A program made the translations under genes and the position numbers. A stretch of DNA of 64,000 nucleotides from Bidens hawaiensis (lineage: Eukaryota > Streptophyta > Magnoliopsida > Asterales > Asteraceae). Each line of letters begins with the position of its first letter. Positions within the stretch are counted from its first letter, which is position 1. Shown one piece after another: positions 1 to 14,459 of the stretch. The DNA is taken from positions 608,318-672,317 of the forward strand of contig JAIQDT010001113.1 of the NCBI GenBank assembly GCA_021521415.1, read 5' to 3'. Under the pieces are notes generated by a model, which ran no database searches, was not told the origin of the DNA, and saw only the letters and a list, made by a program, of their open reading frames with translations.

Positions 1-3000
1 CTGAAAAAGTTACGGTATTGTACGGCAAGCCTTTGATCGGGAACCATTTTGTTCTGTTTTTTTTTTTTCCTTTTTTTTGTTTTGGTGTAGTTCTGGTACC
101 GTAACGACTAAAGAGCAAGACAGAAACCGACCGAATTCGCGAAAACTCAGCGGCTCAACTCAATGGACCGTCAACGCTCGGGTTTGATAAATACTCACGA
201 ATTCGTGTCGACTTAATCTACAATGTTTGGGTTTAACCAACGCTCCTAAAAGGGTTAAATGCATATAAATTTGAAGTCTTAATTTCAAAATTTGATTAAA
301 AAAAGGCTTATATACTTTTAAGAGTTAATATTTGCATTTTATATCTTGAATACGCATGTTCATGTCCGTTCCATATCGTGTATTCCCATAACCGTCCATT
401 AAATTCACAAAAAATAAATCGTAAATAAACTGAAAGAGTTACGGTATTGTATGGCAAGTCTTTGATCGGGAACCATTTTGTTCTGGTTTTTTTTCGTTTT
501 TATGTTTTGGTGTAGTTATGGTACCGTAACGAATAAAGAGCATGACAGAAACCGACCGAATTCGCGCAAACTCAACGACTCAACACAATGGACCGTCAAC
601 GCTCGGGTTTGATAAATACCCACGAATTTGTGTCGAATTAATCTACAATGTTTGGGTTTAACCAACGCTCCTAAGAGGGTTAAATGTGTATAAATTTGAA
701 GCCTTAATTTCAACATTTGATTAAAAAAAGGCTTATATACTTTTAAGAGTTAATATTTGCATTTTATATCTTGAATCCGTATGTTTATGTCCGTTCCATA
801 TCATGTATTCCCAGAACCTTCCATTAAATTTACAAAAACTAAATCGTAAATAAACTAAAAAAGTTACGATATTGTAAGGCAAGCCTTTGATCGGGAACCA
901 TTTTGTTCTAGTTTTTTTTCCTTTTTTTGTTTTGGTGTAGTTTTGGTACCGTAACGACTAAAGAGAATGACAGAAACCGACCGAATTCGCGCAAACTCAA
1001 CGACTCAACACAATGGACCGTCAACGCTCGGGTTTGATAAATACCCACGAATTCGTGTCGACTTAATCTACAATGTTTGGGTTTAACCAACGCTCTTAAA
1101 AGGGTTAAATGTATATAAATTTGTAGTCTTAATTTAAAAATTTGATTACAAAAAAAGGCTTATATACTTTTAAGAGTTAATATTTGCATTTTATATCTTG
1201 AATCCGTATGTTCATGTCCGTTCGATATCATGTATTCGCAGAACCGTCCATTAAATTCACAAAAAATAAATCGTAAATAAACTGAAAAAGTTACGGTATT
1301 GTAAGGCAAGCCTTTGATCGGGAACCATTTTGTTCTGGTTTTTTTTCGTTTTTATGTTTTGGTGTAGTTATGGTACCGTAACGAATAAAGAGCATGACAG
1401 AAACCAACCGAATTCGCGCAAACTCAACGACTTAACACAATGGACCGTCAACGCTCGGGTTTGATAAATACCCACGAATTCGTGTCGACTTAATCTACAA
1501 TGTTTGGGTTTAACCAACGCTCCTAAAAGGGTTAAATGTATATAAATTTGAAGTCTTAATATAAAATTTGATTACAAAAAAAGGCTTATATACTTTTAAG
1601 AGTTAATATTTGCATTATATATCTTGAATCCGTATGTTCATGTCCGTTCCATATCATGTATTCGCAGAACCGTCCATTAAATTCACAAAAAATAAATTGT
1701 AAATAAACTGAAAAAGTTACAGTATTGTAGGGCAAGTCTTTGATCGGGAACCATTTTGTTCTGGTTTTTTTCCTTTTTTTGTTTTGGTTTAGTTCTGGTA
1801 CCGTAATGACTAAAGAGCAAGATAGAAACCGACCGAATTCGAGCAAACTCAACGACTCAACACAATGGACCGTCAACGCTCGGGTTTGATAAATACCCAC
1901 AAATTCGTGTCGACTTAATCTACAATGTTTGGGTTTAACCAACGCTCCTAAAAGGGTTAAATGTGTATAAATTTGAAGTCTTAATTTCAACAATTGATTA
2001 AAAAAATGCTTATATACTTTTAAGAGTTAATATTTGCATTTTATATCTTGAATCCGTATGTTCATGTCCGTTCCATATCATGTATTCCTAGAACCATCCA
2101 TTAAATTCAAAAAAACTAAATCGTAAATAAACTGAAAAAGTTACGGTATTGTAAGTCAAGTCTTTGATTGGGAACCATTTTGTTCTGGTTTTTTTTTCCT
2201 TTTTTTGTTTAGGTGTAGTTCTGGTACCGTAACGACTAAAGAGAATGACAAAAACCGACCGAATTCGCCCAAACTCAACGACTCAACACAATGGACCGTC
2301 ATCGCTCGGGTTTGATAAATACCCACGAACTCGTATCGACTTAATCTACAATGTTAGGGTTTAACCAACGCTACTAAAAGGGTTAAATGTGTATAAATTT
2401 GAAGTCTTAATTTCAACATTTGATTAAAAAAAAGGCTTATATACTTTTAAGAGTTAATATTTGCATTTTATATCTTGAATCCGTATGTTCATGTCCGTTC
2501 CATATCATGTATTCCTAGAACCGTGCATTAAATTCACAAAAAATAAATCGTAAATAAACTGAAAATGTTACGGTATTGTTAGGCAAGCCTTTGATCGGGA
2601 ACTATTTTGTTGTGTTTTTTTTTCCTTTTTTTGATTTGGTGTAGTTCTGGTACCGTAAACACTAAAGAGGATGACAGAAACCGACCGAATTCGCGCAAAC
2701 TCAACGACTCAACACAATGGACCGTCAACGCTCGGGTTTGATAAATACCCACGAATTCGTGTCGACTTAATCTACAATGTTTTGGTTTAACCAACGCTCC
2801 TAAAAGGGTTAAATGTGTATAAATTTGAAGTCTTAATATAAAATTTGATTACAAAAAAAGGCTTATATACTTTTAAGAGTTAATATTTGCATTTTATATC
2901 TTGAATCCGTATGTTCATGTCCGTTCCATATCATGTATTCCAAGAACCGTCCATTAAATTCACAAAAAATAAATCGTAAATAAAATGAAAAAGTTACGGT

Positions 3001-3837
3001 ATTGTAAGGCAAGTCTTTGATCGGGAACCATTTTGTTCTGGTTTTTTTTCGTTTTTATGTTTTGGTGTAGTTATGGTACCGTAACGAATAAAGAGCATGA
3101 CAGAAACCGACCGAATTCGCGCAAACACAACGACTCAACACAATGTACCGTCAACGCTCGGGTTTGATAAATACCCACGAATTCGTGTCGACTTAATCTA
3201 CAATGTTTGGGTTTAACCAACGCTCCTAAAAGGGTTAAATGTATATAAATTTTTAGTCTTAATTTAAAAATTTGATTACAAAAAAAAGGCTTATATACTT
3301 TTAAGAGTTAATATTTGCATTTTATATCTTAAATCCGTATGTTCATGTCCGTTCGATATCATGTATTCGCAGAACCGTCCATTAAATTCACAAAAAATAG
3401 ATCGTAAATAAACTGAAAAAGTTACGGTATTGTAAGGCAAGCCTTTGATCGGGAACCATTTTGTTCTGGTTTTTTTTCGTTTTTATGTTTTGGTGTAGTT
3501 ATGGTACCGTAACGAATAAAGAGCATGACAGAAACCAACCGAATTCACGCAAACTCAACGACTCAACACAATGGACCGTCAACGCTCGGGTTTGATAAAT
3601 ACCCACGAATTCGTGTCGACTTAATCTACAATGTTTGGGTTTAACCAACTCTCCTAAAAGGGTTAAATGTGTATAAATTTGAAGTCTTAATTTCAACAAT
3701 TGATTAAAAAAATGCTTATATACTTTTAAGAGTTAATATTTGCATTTTATATCTTGAATCCGTATGTTCATGTCCGTTCCATATCATGTATTCGCAGAAC
3801 CGTCCATTAAATTCACAAAAAATAAACTGTAAATAAA

Positions 3838-6800
3838 AGGAAAAAGTTACGGTATTGTAGGGCAAGTCTTTGATCGGGAACCATTTTGTTCTGGTTTTTT
3901 TCCTTTTTTTTGTTTTGGTGTAGTTCTGGTACCGTAACGACTAAAGAGCAAGACAGAAACCGACCGAATTCGAGCAAACTCAACGACTCAACACAATGGA
4001 CCGTCAACGCTCGGGTTTGATAAATACCCACGAATTCGTGTCGACTTAATCTACAATGTTTGGGTTTAACCAACGCTCCTAAAAGGGTTAAATGTGTATA
4101 AATTTGAAGTCTTAATTTCAACAATTGATTAAAAAAATGCTTATATACTTTTAAGAGTTAATATTTGCATTTTATATCTTGAATCCGTATGTTCATGTCC
4201 GTTCCATATCATGTATTCCTAGAACCGTCCATTAAATTCACAAAAAATAAATCGTAAATAAACTGAAAAAGTTATGGTATTGTAAGTCAAGTCTATGATC
4301 GGGAACCATTTTGTTCTGGTTTTTTTCCCTTTTTTTGTTTAGGTGTAGTTATGGTACCGTAACGAATAAAGAGCATGACAGAAACCGACCGAATTCGAGC
4401 AAACTCAACGACTCAACACAATGGACCGTCAACGCTCGGGTTTGATAAATACCCACGAATTCGTGTCGACTTAATCTACAATGTTTGGGTTTAACCAACG
4501 CTCCTAAAAGGGTTAAATGTGTATAAATTTGAAGTCTTAATTTCAACATTTGATTAAAAAAAGGCTTATATACTTTTAAGAGTTAATATTTGCATTTTAT
4601 ATCTTGAATCCGTATGTTCATGTCCGTTCCATATCATGTATTCGCAGAACCGTCCATTAAATTCACAAAAAATAAACTGTAAATAAACTGAAAAAGTTAC
4701 GGTATTGTAGGGCAAGTCTTTGATCGGGAACCATTTTGTTCTGGTTTTTTTCCTTTTTTTTGTTTTGGTGTAGTTCTGGTACCGTAACGACTAAAGAGCA
4801 AGACAGAAACCGACCGAATTCGAGCAAACTCAACGACTCAACACAATGGACCGTCAACGCTCGGGTTAGATAAATACCCACGAATTCGTGTCGACTTAAT
4901 CTACAATGTTTGGGTTTAACCAACGCTCCTAAAAGGGTTAAATGTGTATAAATTTGAAGTCTTAATTTCAACAATTGATTAAAAAAATGCTTATATACTT
5001 TTAAGAGTTAATATTTGCATTTTATATCTTGAATCCGTATGTTCATGTCCGTTCCATATCATGTATTCCTAAAACCGTCCATTAAATTCATAAAAAATAA
5101 ATCGTAAATAAACTGAAAAAGTTATGGTATTGTAAGTCAAGTCTTTGATCGGGAACCATTTTGTTCTGGTTTTTTTTCCTTTTTTTGTTTAGGTGTAGTT
5201 ATGGTACCGTAACGAATAAAGAGCATGACAGAAACCTACCGAATTCGAGCAAACTCAACGACTCAACACAATGGACCGTCAACGCTCGGGTTTGATAAAT
5301 ACCCACGAATTCGTGTCGACTTAATCTACAATGTTTGGGTTTAACCAACGCTCCTAAAAGGGTTAAATGTGTATAAATTTGAAGTCTTAATTTCAACAAT
5401 TGATTAAAAAAATGCTTATATACTTTTAAGAGTTAATATTTGCATTTTATATCTTGAATCCGTATGTTCATGTCCGTTCCATATCATGTATTCCTAGAAC
5501 CGTCCATTAAATTCACAAAAAATAAATCGTAAATAAACTGAAAAAGTTATGGTATTGTAAGTCAAGTCTTTGATCGGGAACCATTTTGTTCTGGTTTTTT
5601 TTCCTTTTTTTGTTTAGGTGTAGTTATGGTACCGTAACGAATAAAGAGCATGACAGAAACCGACCGAATTCGCGCAAACTCAACGACTCAACACAATGGA
5701 CCGTCAACGCTCGGGTTTGATAAATACCCACGAATTCGTATCGACTTAATCAAAAATGTTAGGGTTTAACCAACGCTCCTAAGAGGGTTAAATGTGTATA
5801 AATTTGAAGTCTTAATTTCAACATTTGATTAAAAAAAAAATGTCTTATATACTTTTAAGAGTTAATATTTGCATTTTATATCTTGAATCCGTTTGTTCAT
5901 GTCCGTTCCATATCAAGTATTCCTAGAACCGTCCATTAAATTCACAAAAAATAAATCGTAAATAAACTGAAAAAGTTACGGTATTGTAAGGCAAGTCTTT
6001 GATCGGGAACCATTTTGTTCTGGTTTTTTTCCTTTTTTCGTTTTGGTGTAGTTCTGGTACCGTAACGACTAAAGAGAATGACAGAAACCGACCGAATTCG
6101 CGCAAACTCAACGTCTCAACACAATGGACCGTCAACGCTCGGGTTTGATAAATACCCACGAATTCGTGTCGACTTAATCTACAATGTTTGGGTTTAACCA
6201 ACGCTCCTAAAAGGGTTAAATGTATATAAATTTGAAGTCTTAATATAAAATTTGATTACAAAAAAAGGCTTATATACTTTTAAGAGTTAATATTTGCATT
6301 TTATATCTTGAATCCGTATGTTCATGTCCGTTCCATATCATGTATTCGCAGAACCGTCCATTAAATTCACAAAAAATAAACTGTAAATAAACTGAAAAAG
6401 TTACGGTATTGTAGGGCAAGTCTTTGATCGGGAACCATTTTGTTCTGGTTTTTTTCCTTTTTTTTGTTTTGGTGTAGTTCTGGTACCGTAACGACTAAAG
6501 AGCAAGACAGAAACCGACCGAATTCGAGCAAACTCAACGACTCAACACAATGGACCGTCAACGCTCGGGTTTGATAAATACCCACGAATTCGTGTCGACT
6601 TAATCTACAATGTTTGGGTTTAACCAACGCTCCTAAAAGGGTTAAATGTGTATAAATTTGAAGTCTTAATTTCAACAATTGATTAAAAAAATGCTTATAT
6701 ACTTTTAAGAGTTAATATTTGCATTTTATATCTTGAATCCGTATGTTCATGTCCGTTCCATATCATGTATTCCTAGAACCGTCCATTAAATTCACAAAAA

Positions 6801-9773
6801 ATAAATCGTAAATAAACTGAAAAAGTTATGGTATTGTAAGTCAAGTCTTTGATCGGGAACCATTTTGTTCTGGTTTTTTTTCCTTTTTTTGTTTAGGTGT
6901 AGTTATGGTACCGTAACAAATAAAGAGCATGACAGAAACCGACCGAATTCGAGCAAACACAACGACTCAACACAATGGACTGTCAACGCTCGGGTTTGAT
7001 AAATACCCACGAATTCGTGTCGACTTAATCTACAATGTTTGGGTTTAACCAACGCTCCTAAAAGGGTTAAATGTGTATAAATTTGAAGTCTTAATTTCAA
7101 CATTTGATTAAAAAAAGGCTTATATACTTTTAAGAGTTAATATTTGCATTTTATATCTTGAATCCGTATGTTCATGTCCGTTCCATATCATGTTTTCGCA
7201 GAACCGTCCATTAAATTCACAAAAAATAAACTGAAAAAGTTACGGTATTGTAGGGCAAGTCTTTGATCGGGAACCATTTTGTTCTGGTTTTTTTCCTTTT
7301 TTTTGTTTTGGTGTAGTTCTGGTACCGTAACGACTAAAGAGCAAGACAGAAACCGACCGAATTCGAGCAAACTCAACGACTCAACACAATGGACCGTCAA
7401 CGCTCGGGTTTGATAAATACCCACGAATTCGTGTCGACTTAATCTACAATGTTTGGGTTTAACCAACGCTCCTAAAAGGGTTAAATGTGTATAAATTTGA
7501 AGTCTTAATTTCAACAATTGATTAAAAAAATGCTTATATACTTTTAAGAGTTAATATTTGCATTTTATATCTTGAATCCGTATGTTCATGTCCGTTCCAT
7601 ATCATGTATTCCTAGAACCGTCCATTAAATTCACAAAAAATAAATCGTAAATAAACTGAAAAAGTTATGGTATTGTAAGTCAAGTCTTTGATCGGGAACC
7701 ATTTTGTTCTGGTTTTTTTTCCTTTTTTTGTTTAGGTGTAGTTATGGTACCGTAACAAATAAAGAGCATGACAGAAACCGACCGAATTCGAGCAAACTCA
7801 ACGACTCAACACAATGGACTGTCAACGCTCGGGTTTGATAAATACCCACGAATTCGTGTCGACTTAATCTACAATGTTTGGGTTTAACCAACGCTCCTAA
7901 AAGGGTTAAATGTGTATAAATTTGAAGTCTTAATTTCAACATTTGATTAAAAAAAGGCTTATATACTTTTAAGAGTTAATATTTGCATTTTATATCTTGA
8001 ATCCGTATGTTCATATCCGTTCCATATCATGTTTTCGCAGAACCGTCCATTAAATTCACAAAAAATAAACTGAAAAAGTTACGGTATTGTAGGGCAAGTC
8101 TTTGATCGGGAACCATTTTGTTCTGGTTTTTTTCTTTTTTTTGTTTTGGTGTAGTTCTGGTACCGTAACGACTAAAGAGCAAGACAGAAACCGACCGAAT
8201 TCGAGCAAACTCAACGACTCAACACAATGGACCGTCAACGCTCAGGTTTGATAAATACCCACGAATTCGTGTCGACTTAATCTACAATGTTTGGGTTTAA
8301 CCAACGCTCCTAAAAGGGTTAAATGTGTATAAATTTGAAGTCTTAATTTCAACAATTGATTAAAAAAATGCTTATATACTTTTAAGAGTTAATATTTGCA
8401 TTTTATATCTTGAATCCGTATGTTCATGTCCGTTCCATATCATGTATTCCTAGAACCGTCCATTAAATTCACAAAAAATAAATCGTAAATAAACTGAAAA
8501 AGTTATGGTATTGTAAGTCAAGTCTTTGATCGGGAACCATTTTGTTCTGGTTTTTTTTCCTTTTTTTGTTTAGGTGTAGTTATGGTACCGTAACGAATAA
8601 AGAGCATGACAGAAACCGACCGAATTCGAGCAAACTCAACGACTCAACACAATGGACCGTCAACTCTCGGGTTTGATAAATACCCACGAATTCGTGTCGA
8701 CTTAATCTTCAATGTTTGGGTTTAACCAACGCTCCTAAAAGGGTTAAATGTGTATAAATTTGAAGTCTTAATTTCAACAATTGATTAAAAAAATGCTTAT
8801 ATACTTTTAAGAGTTAATATTTGCATTTTATATCTTGAATCCGTATGTTCATGTCCATTCCATATCATGTATTCCTAGAACCGTCCATTAAATTCACAAA
8901 AAATAAATCATAAATAAACTGAAAAAGTTATGGTATTGTAAGTCAAGTCTTTGATCGGGAACCATTTTGTTCTGGTTTTTTTTCCTTTTTTTGTTTAGGT
9001 GTAGTTATGGTACCGTAACGAATAAAGAGCATGACAGAAACCGACCGAATTCGCGCAAACTCAACGACTCAACACAATGGACCATCAACGCTCGGGTTTG
9101 ATAAATACCCACGAATTCGTATCGACTTAATCAAAAATGTTAGGGTTTAACCAACGCTCCTAAGAGGGTTAAATGTGTATAAATTTGAAGTCTTAATTTC
9201 AACATTTGATTAAAAAAAAAATGGCTTATATACTTTGAAGAGTTAATATTTGCATTTTATATCTTGAATCCGTATGTTCATGTCCGTTCCATATCAAGTA
9301 TTCCTAGAACCGTCCATTAAATTCACAAAAAATAAATCGTAAATAAACTGAAAAAGTTACGGTATTGTAAGGCAAGTCTTTGATCGGGAACCATTTTGTT
9401 CTGGTTTTTTCCTTTTTTAGTTTTGGTGTAGTTCTGGTACCGTAACGACTAAAGAGAATGACAGAAACCGACCGAATTCGCGCAAACTCAACGACTCAAC
9501 ACAATGGACCGTCAACGCTCGGGTTTGATAAATACCCACGAATTCGTATCGACTTAATCAAAAATGTAAGGGTTTAACCAACGCTCCTAAGAGGGTTAAA
9601 TGTGTATAAATTTGAAGTCTTAATTTCAACATTTGATTAAAAAAAAAAGGCTTATATACTTTTAAGAGTTAATATTTGCATTTTATATCTTGAATCCGTA
9701 TGTTCATGTCCGTTCCATATCATGTATTCCTAGAACCGTCCATTAAATTCACAAAAAATAAATCGTAAATAAA
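3838..9773. repeat. Satellite sub-block with ~850-bp dimeric higher-order units
   Basis: Two monomer types alternate. Type A (3838, 4688, 6392, 7231, 8070) reads gtagggcaagtc and actaaagagcaagacag. Type B (4263, 5113, 6818, 7656, 8494) reads gttatggtattgtaagtc and gaataaagagcatgacag. Each A-B run ends with a related B-like unit (5538, 8919) and a third type (5968, 9348), giving the order A-B-A-B-B'-C then A-B-A-B-A-B-B'-C. This indicates amplification of dimers and of a longer block, not of single monomers. Confidence 0.8.
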
Positions 9774-12700
9774 CTGAAAAAGGTACAGTATTGTAAGGCA
9801 ATTCTTTGATCGGGAACCATTTTGTTTTGGTTTTTTTCCTTTTTTTGTTTTGGTGTAGTTCTGGTACCGTAACGACTAAAGAGAATGACAGAAACCGACC
9901 GAATTCGCGCAAACTCAACGTCTCAACACAATGGACCGTCAACGCTCGGGTTTGATAAATACCCACGAATTCGTATCGACTTAATCAAAAATGTTAGGGT
10001 TTAACCAATGCTCCTAAGAGGGTTAAATGTGTATAAATTTAAAGTCTTAATTTCAACATTTGATTAAAAAAAAAGGCTTATATACTTTTAAGAGTTAATA
10101 TTTGCATTTTATATCTTGAATCCGTATGTTCATGTCCGTTCCATATCATGTATTCCCATAACCGTCCATTAAATTCACAAAAAATAAATCGTAAATAAAC
10201 TGAAAAAGTTACGGTATTGTAAGGCAAGCCTTTGATCGGGAACCATTTTGTTCTGTTTTTTTTTTTCCTTTTTTTTGTTTTGGTGTAGTTCTGGTACCGT
10301 AACGACTAAAGAGCAAGACAGAAACCGACCGAATTCGCGCAAACTCAACGACTCAACTCAATGGACCGTCAACGCTCGGGTTTGATAAATACTCACGAAT
10401 TCGTGTCGACTTAATCTACAATGTTTGGGTTTAACCAACGCTCCTAAAAGGGTTAAATGCATATAAATTTGAAGTCTTAATTTCAAAATTTGATTAAAAA
10501 AAGGCTTATATACTTTTAAGAGTTAATATTTGCATTTTATATCTTGAATACGCATGTTCATGTCCGTTCCATATCATGTATTCCAAGAACCGTCCATTAA
10601 ATTCACAAAAAATAAATCGTAAATAAACTGAAAAAGTTACGGTATTGTAAGGCAAGTCTTTGATCGGGAACCATTTTGTTCTGGTTTTTTCCGTTTTTAT
10701 GTTTTGGTGTAGTTATGGTACCGTAACGAATAAAGAGCATGACAGAAACCGACCGAATTCGCGCAAACTCAACGACTCAACACAAAGGACCGTCAACGCT
10801 CGGGTTTGATAAATACCCACGAATTTGTGTCGAATTAATCTACAATGTTTGGGTTTAACCAACGCTCCTAAGAGGGTTAAATGTGTATAAATTTGAAGCC
10901 TTAATTTCAACATTTGATTAAAACAAAGGCTAATATACTTTTAAGAGTTAATATTTGCATTTTATATCTTGAATCCGTATGTTTATGTCCGTTCCATATC
11001 ATGTATTCCCAGAACCGTCCTTTAAATTCACAAAAAATAAATCGTAAATAAACTGAAAAAGTTACGGTATAGTAAGGCAAGCCTTTGATCGGGAACCATT
11101 TTGTTCTGGTTTTTTTCCATTTTTTGTTTTGGTGTAGTTCTGGTACCGTAACGACTACAGAGCATGACAGAAACCGACTGAATTCGCGCAAACTCAATGA
11201 CTCAACACAATGGACCGTCAACGCTCGGGTTTGATAAATACCCACGAATTCGCGTCGACTTAATCTACAATGTTTGGGTTTAACCAACGCTCCTAAAAGG
11301 GTTAAATGTGTATAAATTTGAAGTCTTAATTTCAACAACTGATTAAAAAAATGCTTATATACTTTTAAGAGTTAATATTTGCATTTTATATCTTGAATCC
11401 GTATGTTCATGTCCGTTCCATATCATGTATTCCTAGAACCGTCAATTAAATTCACAAAAAATAAATCGTAAATAAACTGAAAAAGTTATGGTATTGTAAG
11501 TCAAGTCTTTGATCGGGAACCATTTTGTTCTGGTTTTTTTTCCTTTTTTTGTTTAGGTGTAGTTATGGTACCGTAACGAATAAAGAGCATGACAGAAACC
11601 GACCGAATTCGCGCAAACTCAACGACTCAACACAATGGACCGTCAACGCTCGGGTTTGATAAATACCCACGAATTCGTATCGACTTAACCAAAAATGTTA
11701 GGGTTTAACCAACGCTCCTAAGAGGGTTAAATGTGTATAAATTTTTAGTCTTAATTTCAACATTTGATTAAAAAAAAAGGCTTATATACTTTTAAGAGTT
11801 AATATTTGCATTTTATATCTTGAATCCGTATGTTCATGTCCGTTCCATATCATGTATTCCTAGAACCGTCCATTAAATTCACAAAAAATAAATCGTAAAT
11901 AAACTGAAAAAGTTACGGTATTGTAAGGCAATTCTTTGATCGGGAACCATTTTGTTCTGGTTTTTTTCCTTTTTTTGTTTTGGTGTAGTTCCGGTACCGT
12001 AACGACTAAAGAGAATGACAGAAACCGACCGAATTCGCGCAAACTCAACGACTCAACACAATGGACCGTCAACGCTCGGGTTTGATAAATACCCACGAAT
12101 TCGTATCGACTTAATCAAAAATGTTAGGGTTTAACCAACGCTCCTAAGAGGGTTAAATGTGTATAAAGTTGAAGTCTTAATTTCAACATTTGATTAAAAA
12201 AAAAGGCTTATATACTTTTAAGAGTTAATATTTGCATTTTATATCTTGAATCCGTATGTTCATGTCCGTTCCATATCATGTATTCCCATAACCGTCCATT
12301 AAATTCACAAAAAATAAATCGTAAATAAACTGAAAAAGTTACGGTATTGTAAGGCAAGCCTTTGATCGGGAACCATTTTGTTCTGTTTTTTTTTTTCCTT
12401 TTTTTTGTTTTGGTGTAGTTCTGGTACCGTAACGACTAAAGAGCAAGACAGAAACCGACCGAATTCGCGCAAACTCAACGACTCAACTCAATGGACCGTC
12501 AACGCTCGGGTTTGATAAATACTCACGAATTCGTGTCGACTTAATCTACAATGTTTGGGTTTAACCAACGCTCCTAAAAGGGTTAAATGCATATAAATTT
12601 GAAGTCTTAATTTCAAAATTTGATTAAAAAAAGGCTTATATACTTTTAAGAGTTAATATTTGCATTTTATATCTTGAATACGCATGTTCATGTCCGTTCC

Positions 12701-14459
12701 ATATCATGTATTCCAAGAACCGTCCATTAAATTCACAAAAAATAAATCGTAAATAAACTGAAAAAGTTACGGTATTGTAAGGCAAGTCTTTGATCGGGAA
12801 CCATTTTGTTCTGGTTTTTTTCGTTTTTATGTTTTGGTGTAGTTATGGTACCGTAACGAATAAAGAGCATGACAGAAACCGACCGAATTCGCGCAAACTC
12901 AACGACTCAACACAAAGGACCGTCAACGCTCGGGTTTGATAAATACCCACGAATTTGTGTCGAATTAATCTACAATGTTTGGGTTTAACCAACGCTCCTA
13001 AGAGGGTTAAATGTGTATAAATTTGAAGCATTAATTTCAACATTTGATTAAAAAAAAGGCTAATATACTTTTAAGAGTTAATATTTGCATTTTATATCTT
13101 GAATCCGTATGTTTATGTCCGTTCCATATCATGTATTCCCAGAACCGTCCTTTAAATTCACAAAAAATAAATCGTAACTAAACTGAAAAAGTTACGGTAT
13201 AGTAAGGCAAGCCTTTGATCGGGAACCATTTTGTTCTGGTTTTTTTCCATTTTTTGTTTTGGTGTAGTTCTGGTACCGTAACGACTACAGAGCATGACAG
13301 AAACCGACTGAATTCGCGCAAACTCAATGACTCAACACAATGGACCGTCAACGCTCGGGTTTGATAAATACCCACGAATTCGCGTCGACTTAATCTACAA
13401 TGTTTGGGTTTAACCAACGCTCCTAAAAGGGTTAAATGTGTATAAATTTGAAGTCTTAATTTCAACATAGGATTAAAAAAAAAGGCTTATATACTTTTAA
13501 GAGTTAATATTTGCATTTTATATCTTGAATCCGTATGTTCATGTCCGTTCCATATCATGTATTCCTAGAACCGTCCATTAAATTCACAAAAAATAAATCG
13601 TAAATAAACTGAAAAAGTTACGGTATTGTAAGGCAAGTCTTTGATCGGGAACCATTTTGTTCTGGTTTTTTTCGTTTTTATGTTTTGGTGTAGTTATGGT
13701 ACCGTAACGAATAAAGAGCATGACAGAAACCGACCGAATTCGCGCAAACTCAACGACTCAACACAAAGGACCGTCAACGCTCGGGTTTGATAAATACCCA
13801 CGAATTTGTGTCGAATTAATCTACAATGTTTGGGTTTAACCAACGCTCCTAAGAGGGTTAAATGTGTATAAATTTGAAGCATTAATTTCAACATTTGATT
13901 AAAAAAAAGGCTAATATACTTTTAAGAGTTAATATTTGCATTTTATATCTTGAATCCGTATGTTTATGTCCGTTCCATATCATGTATTCCCAGAACCGTC
14001 CTTTAAATTCACAAAAAATAAATCGTAAATAAACTGAAAAAGTTACGGTATAGTAAGGCAAGCCTTTGATCGGGAACCATTTTGTTCTGGTTTTTTTCCA
14101 TTTTTTGTTTTGGTGTAGTTCTGGTACCGTAACGACTACAGAGCATGACAGAAACCGACTGAATTCGCGCAAACTCAATGACTCAACACAATGGACCGTC
14201 AACGCTCGGGTTTGATAAATACCCACGAATTCGCGTCGACTTAATCTACAATGTTTGGGTTTAACCAACGCTCCTAAAAGGGTTAAATGTGTATAAATTT
14301 GAAGTCTTAATTTCAACATAGGATTAAAAAAAAAGGCTTATATACTTTTAAGAGTTAATATTAGCATTTTATATCTTGAATCCGTATGTTCATGTCCGTT
14401 CCATATCATGTATTCCTAGAACCGTCCATTAAATTCACAAAAAATAAATCGTAAATAAA
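9774..14459. repeat. Satellite sub-block with a ~2.13-kb repeated unit and a nested ~0.85-kb duplication
   Basis: Monomers starting at 9774, 10200, 10628 and 11053 match those at 11904, 12330, 12758 and 13183, an offset of 2130 bp or five monomers. Diagnostic variants are shared: ggcaattctttg at 9774/11904, ctcaactcaatgg and cttgaatacgcatg at 10200/12330, cacaaaggaccg at 10628/12758, actacagagcatg at 11053/13183. The pair 12758-13608 is then copied again as 13609-14459 (offset about 851 bp). Monomer 1 of the window carries the same variants as the monomers at 10200 and 12330, so this subtype extends beyond the left edge. Confidence 0.8.
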
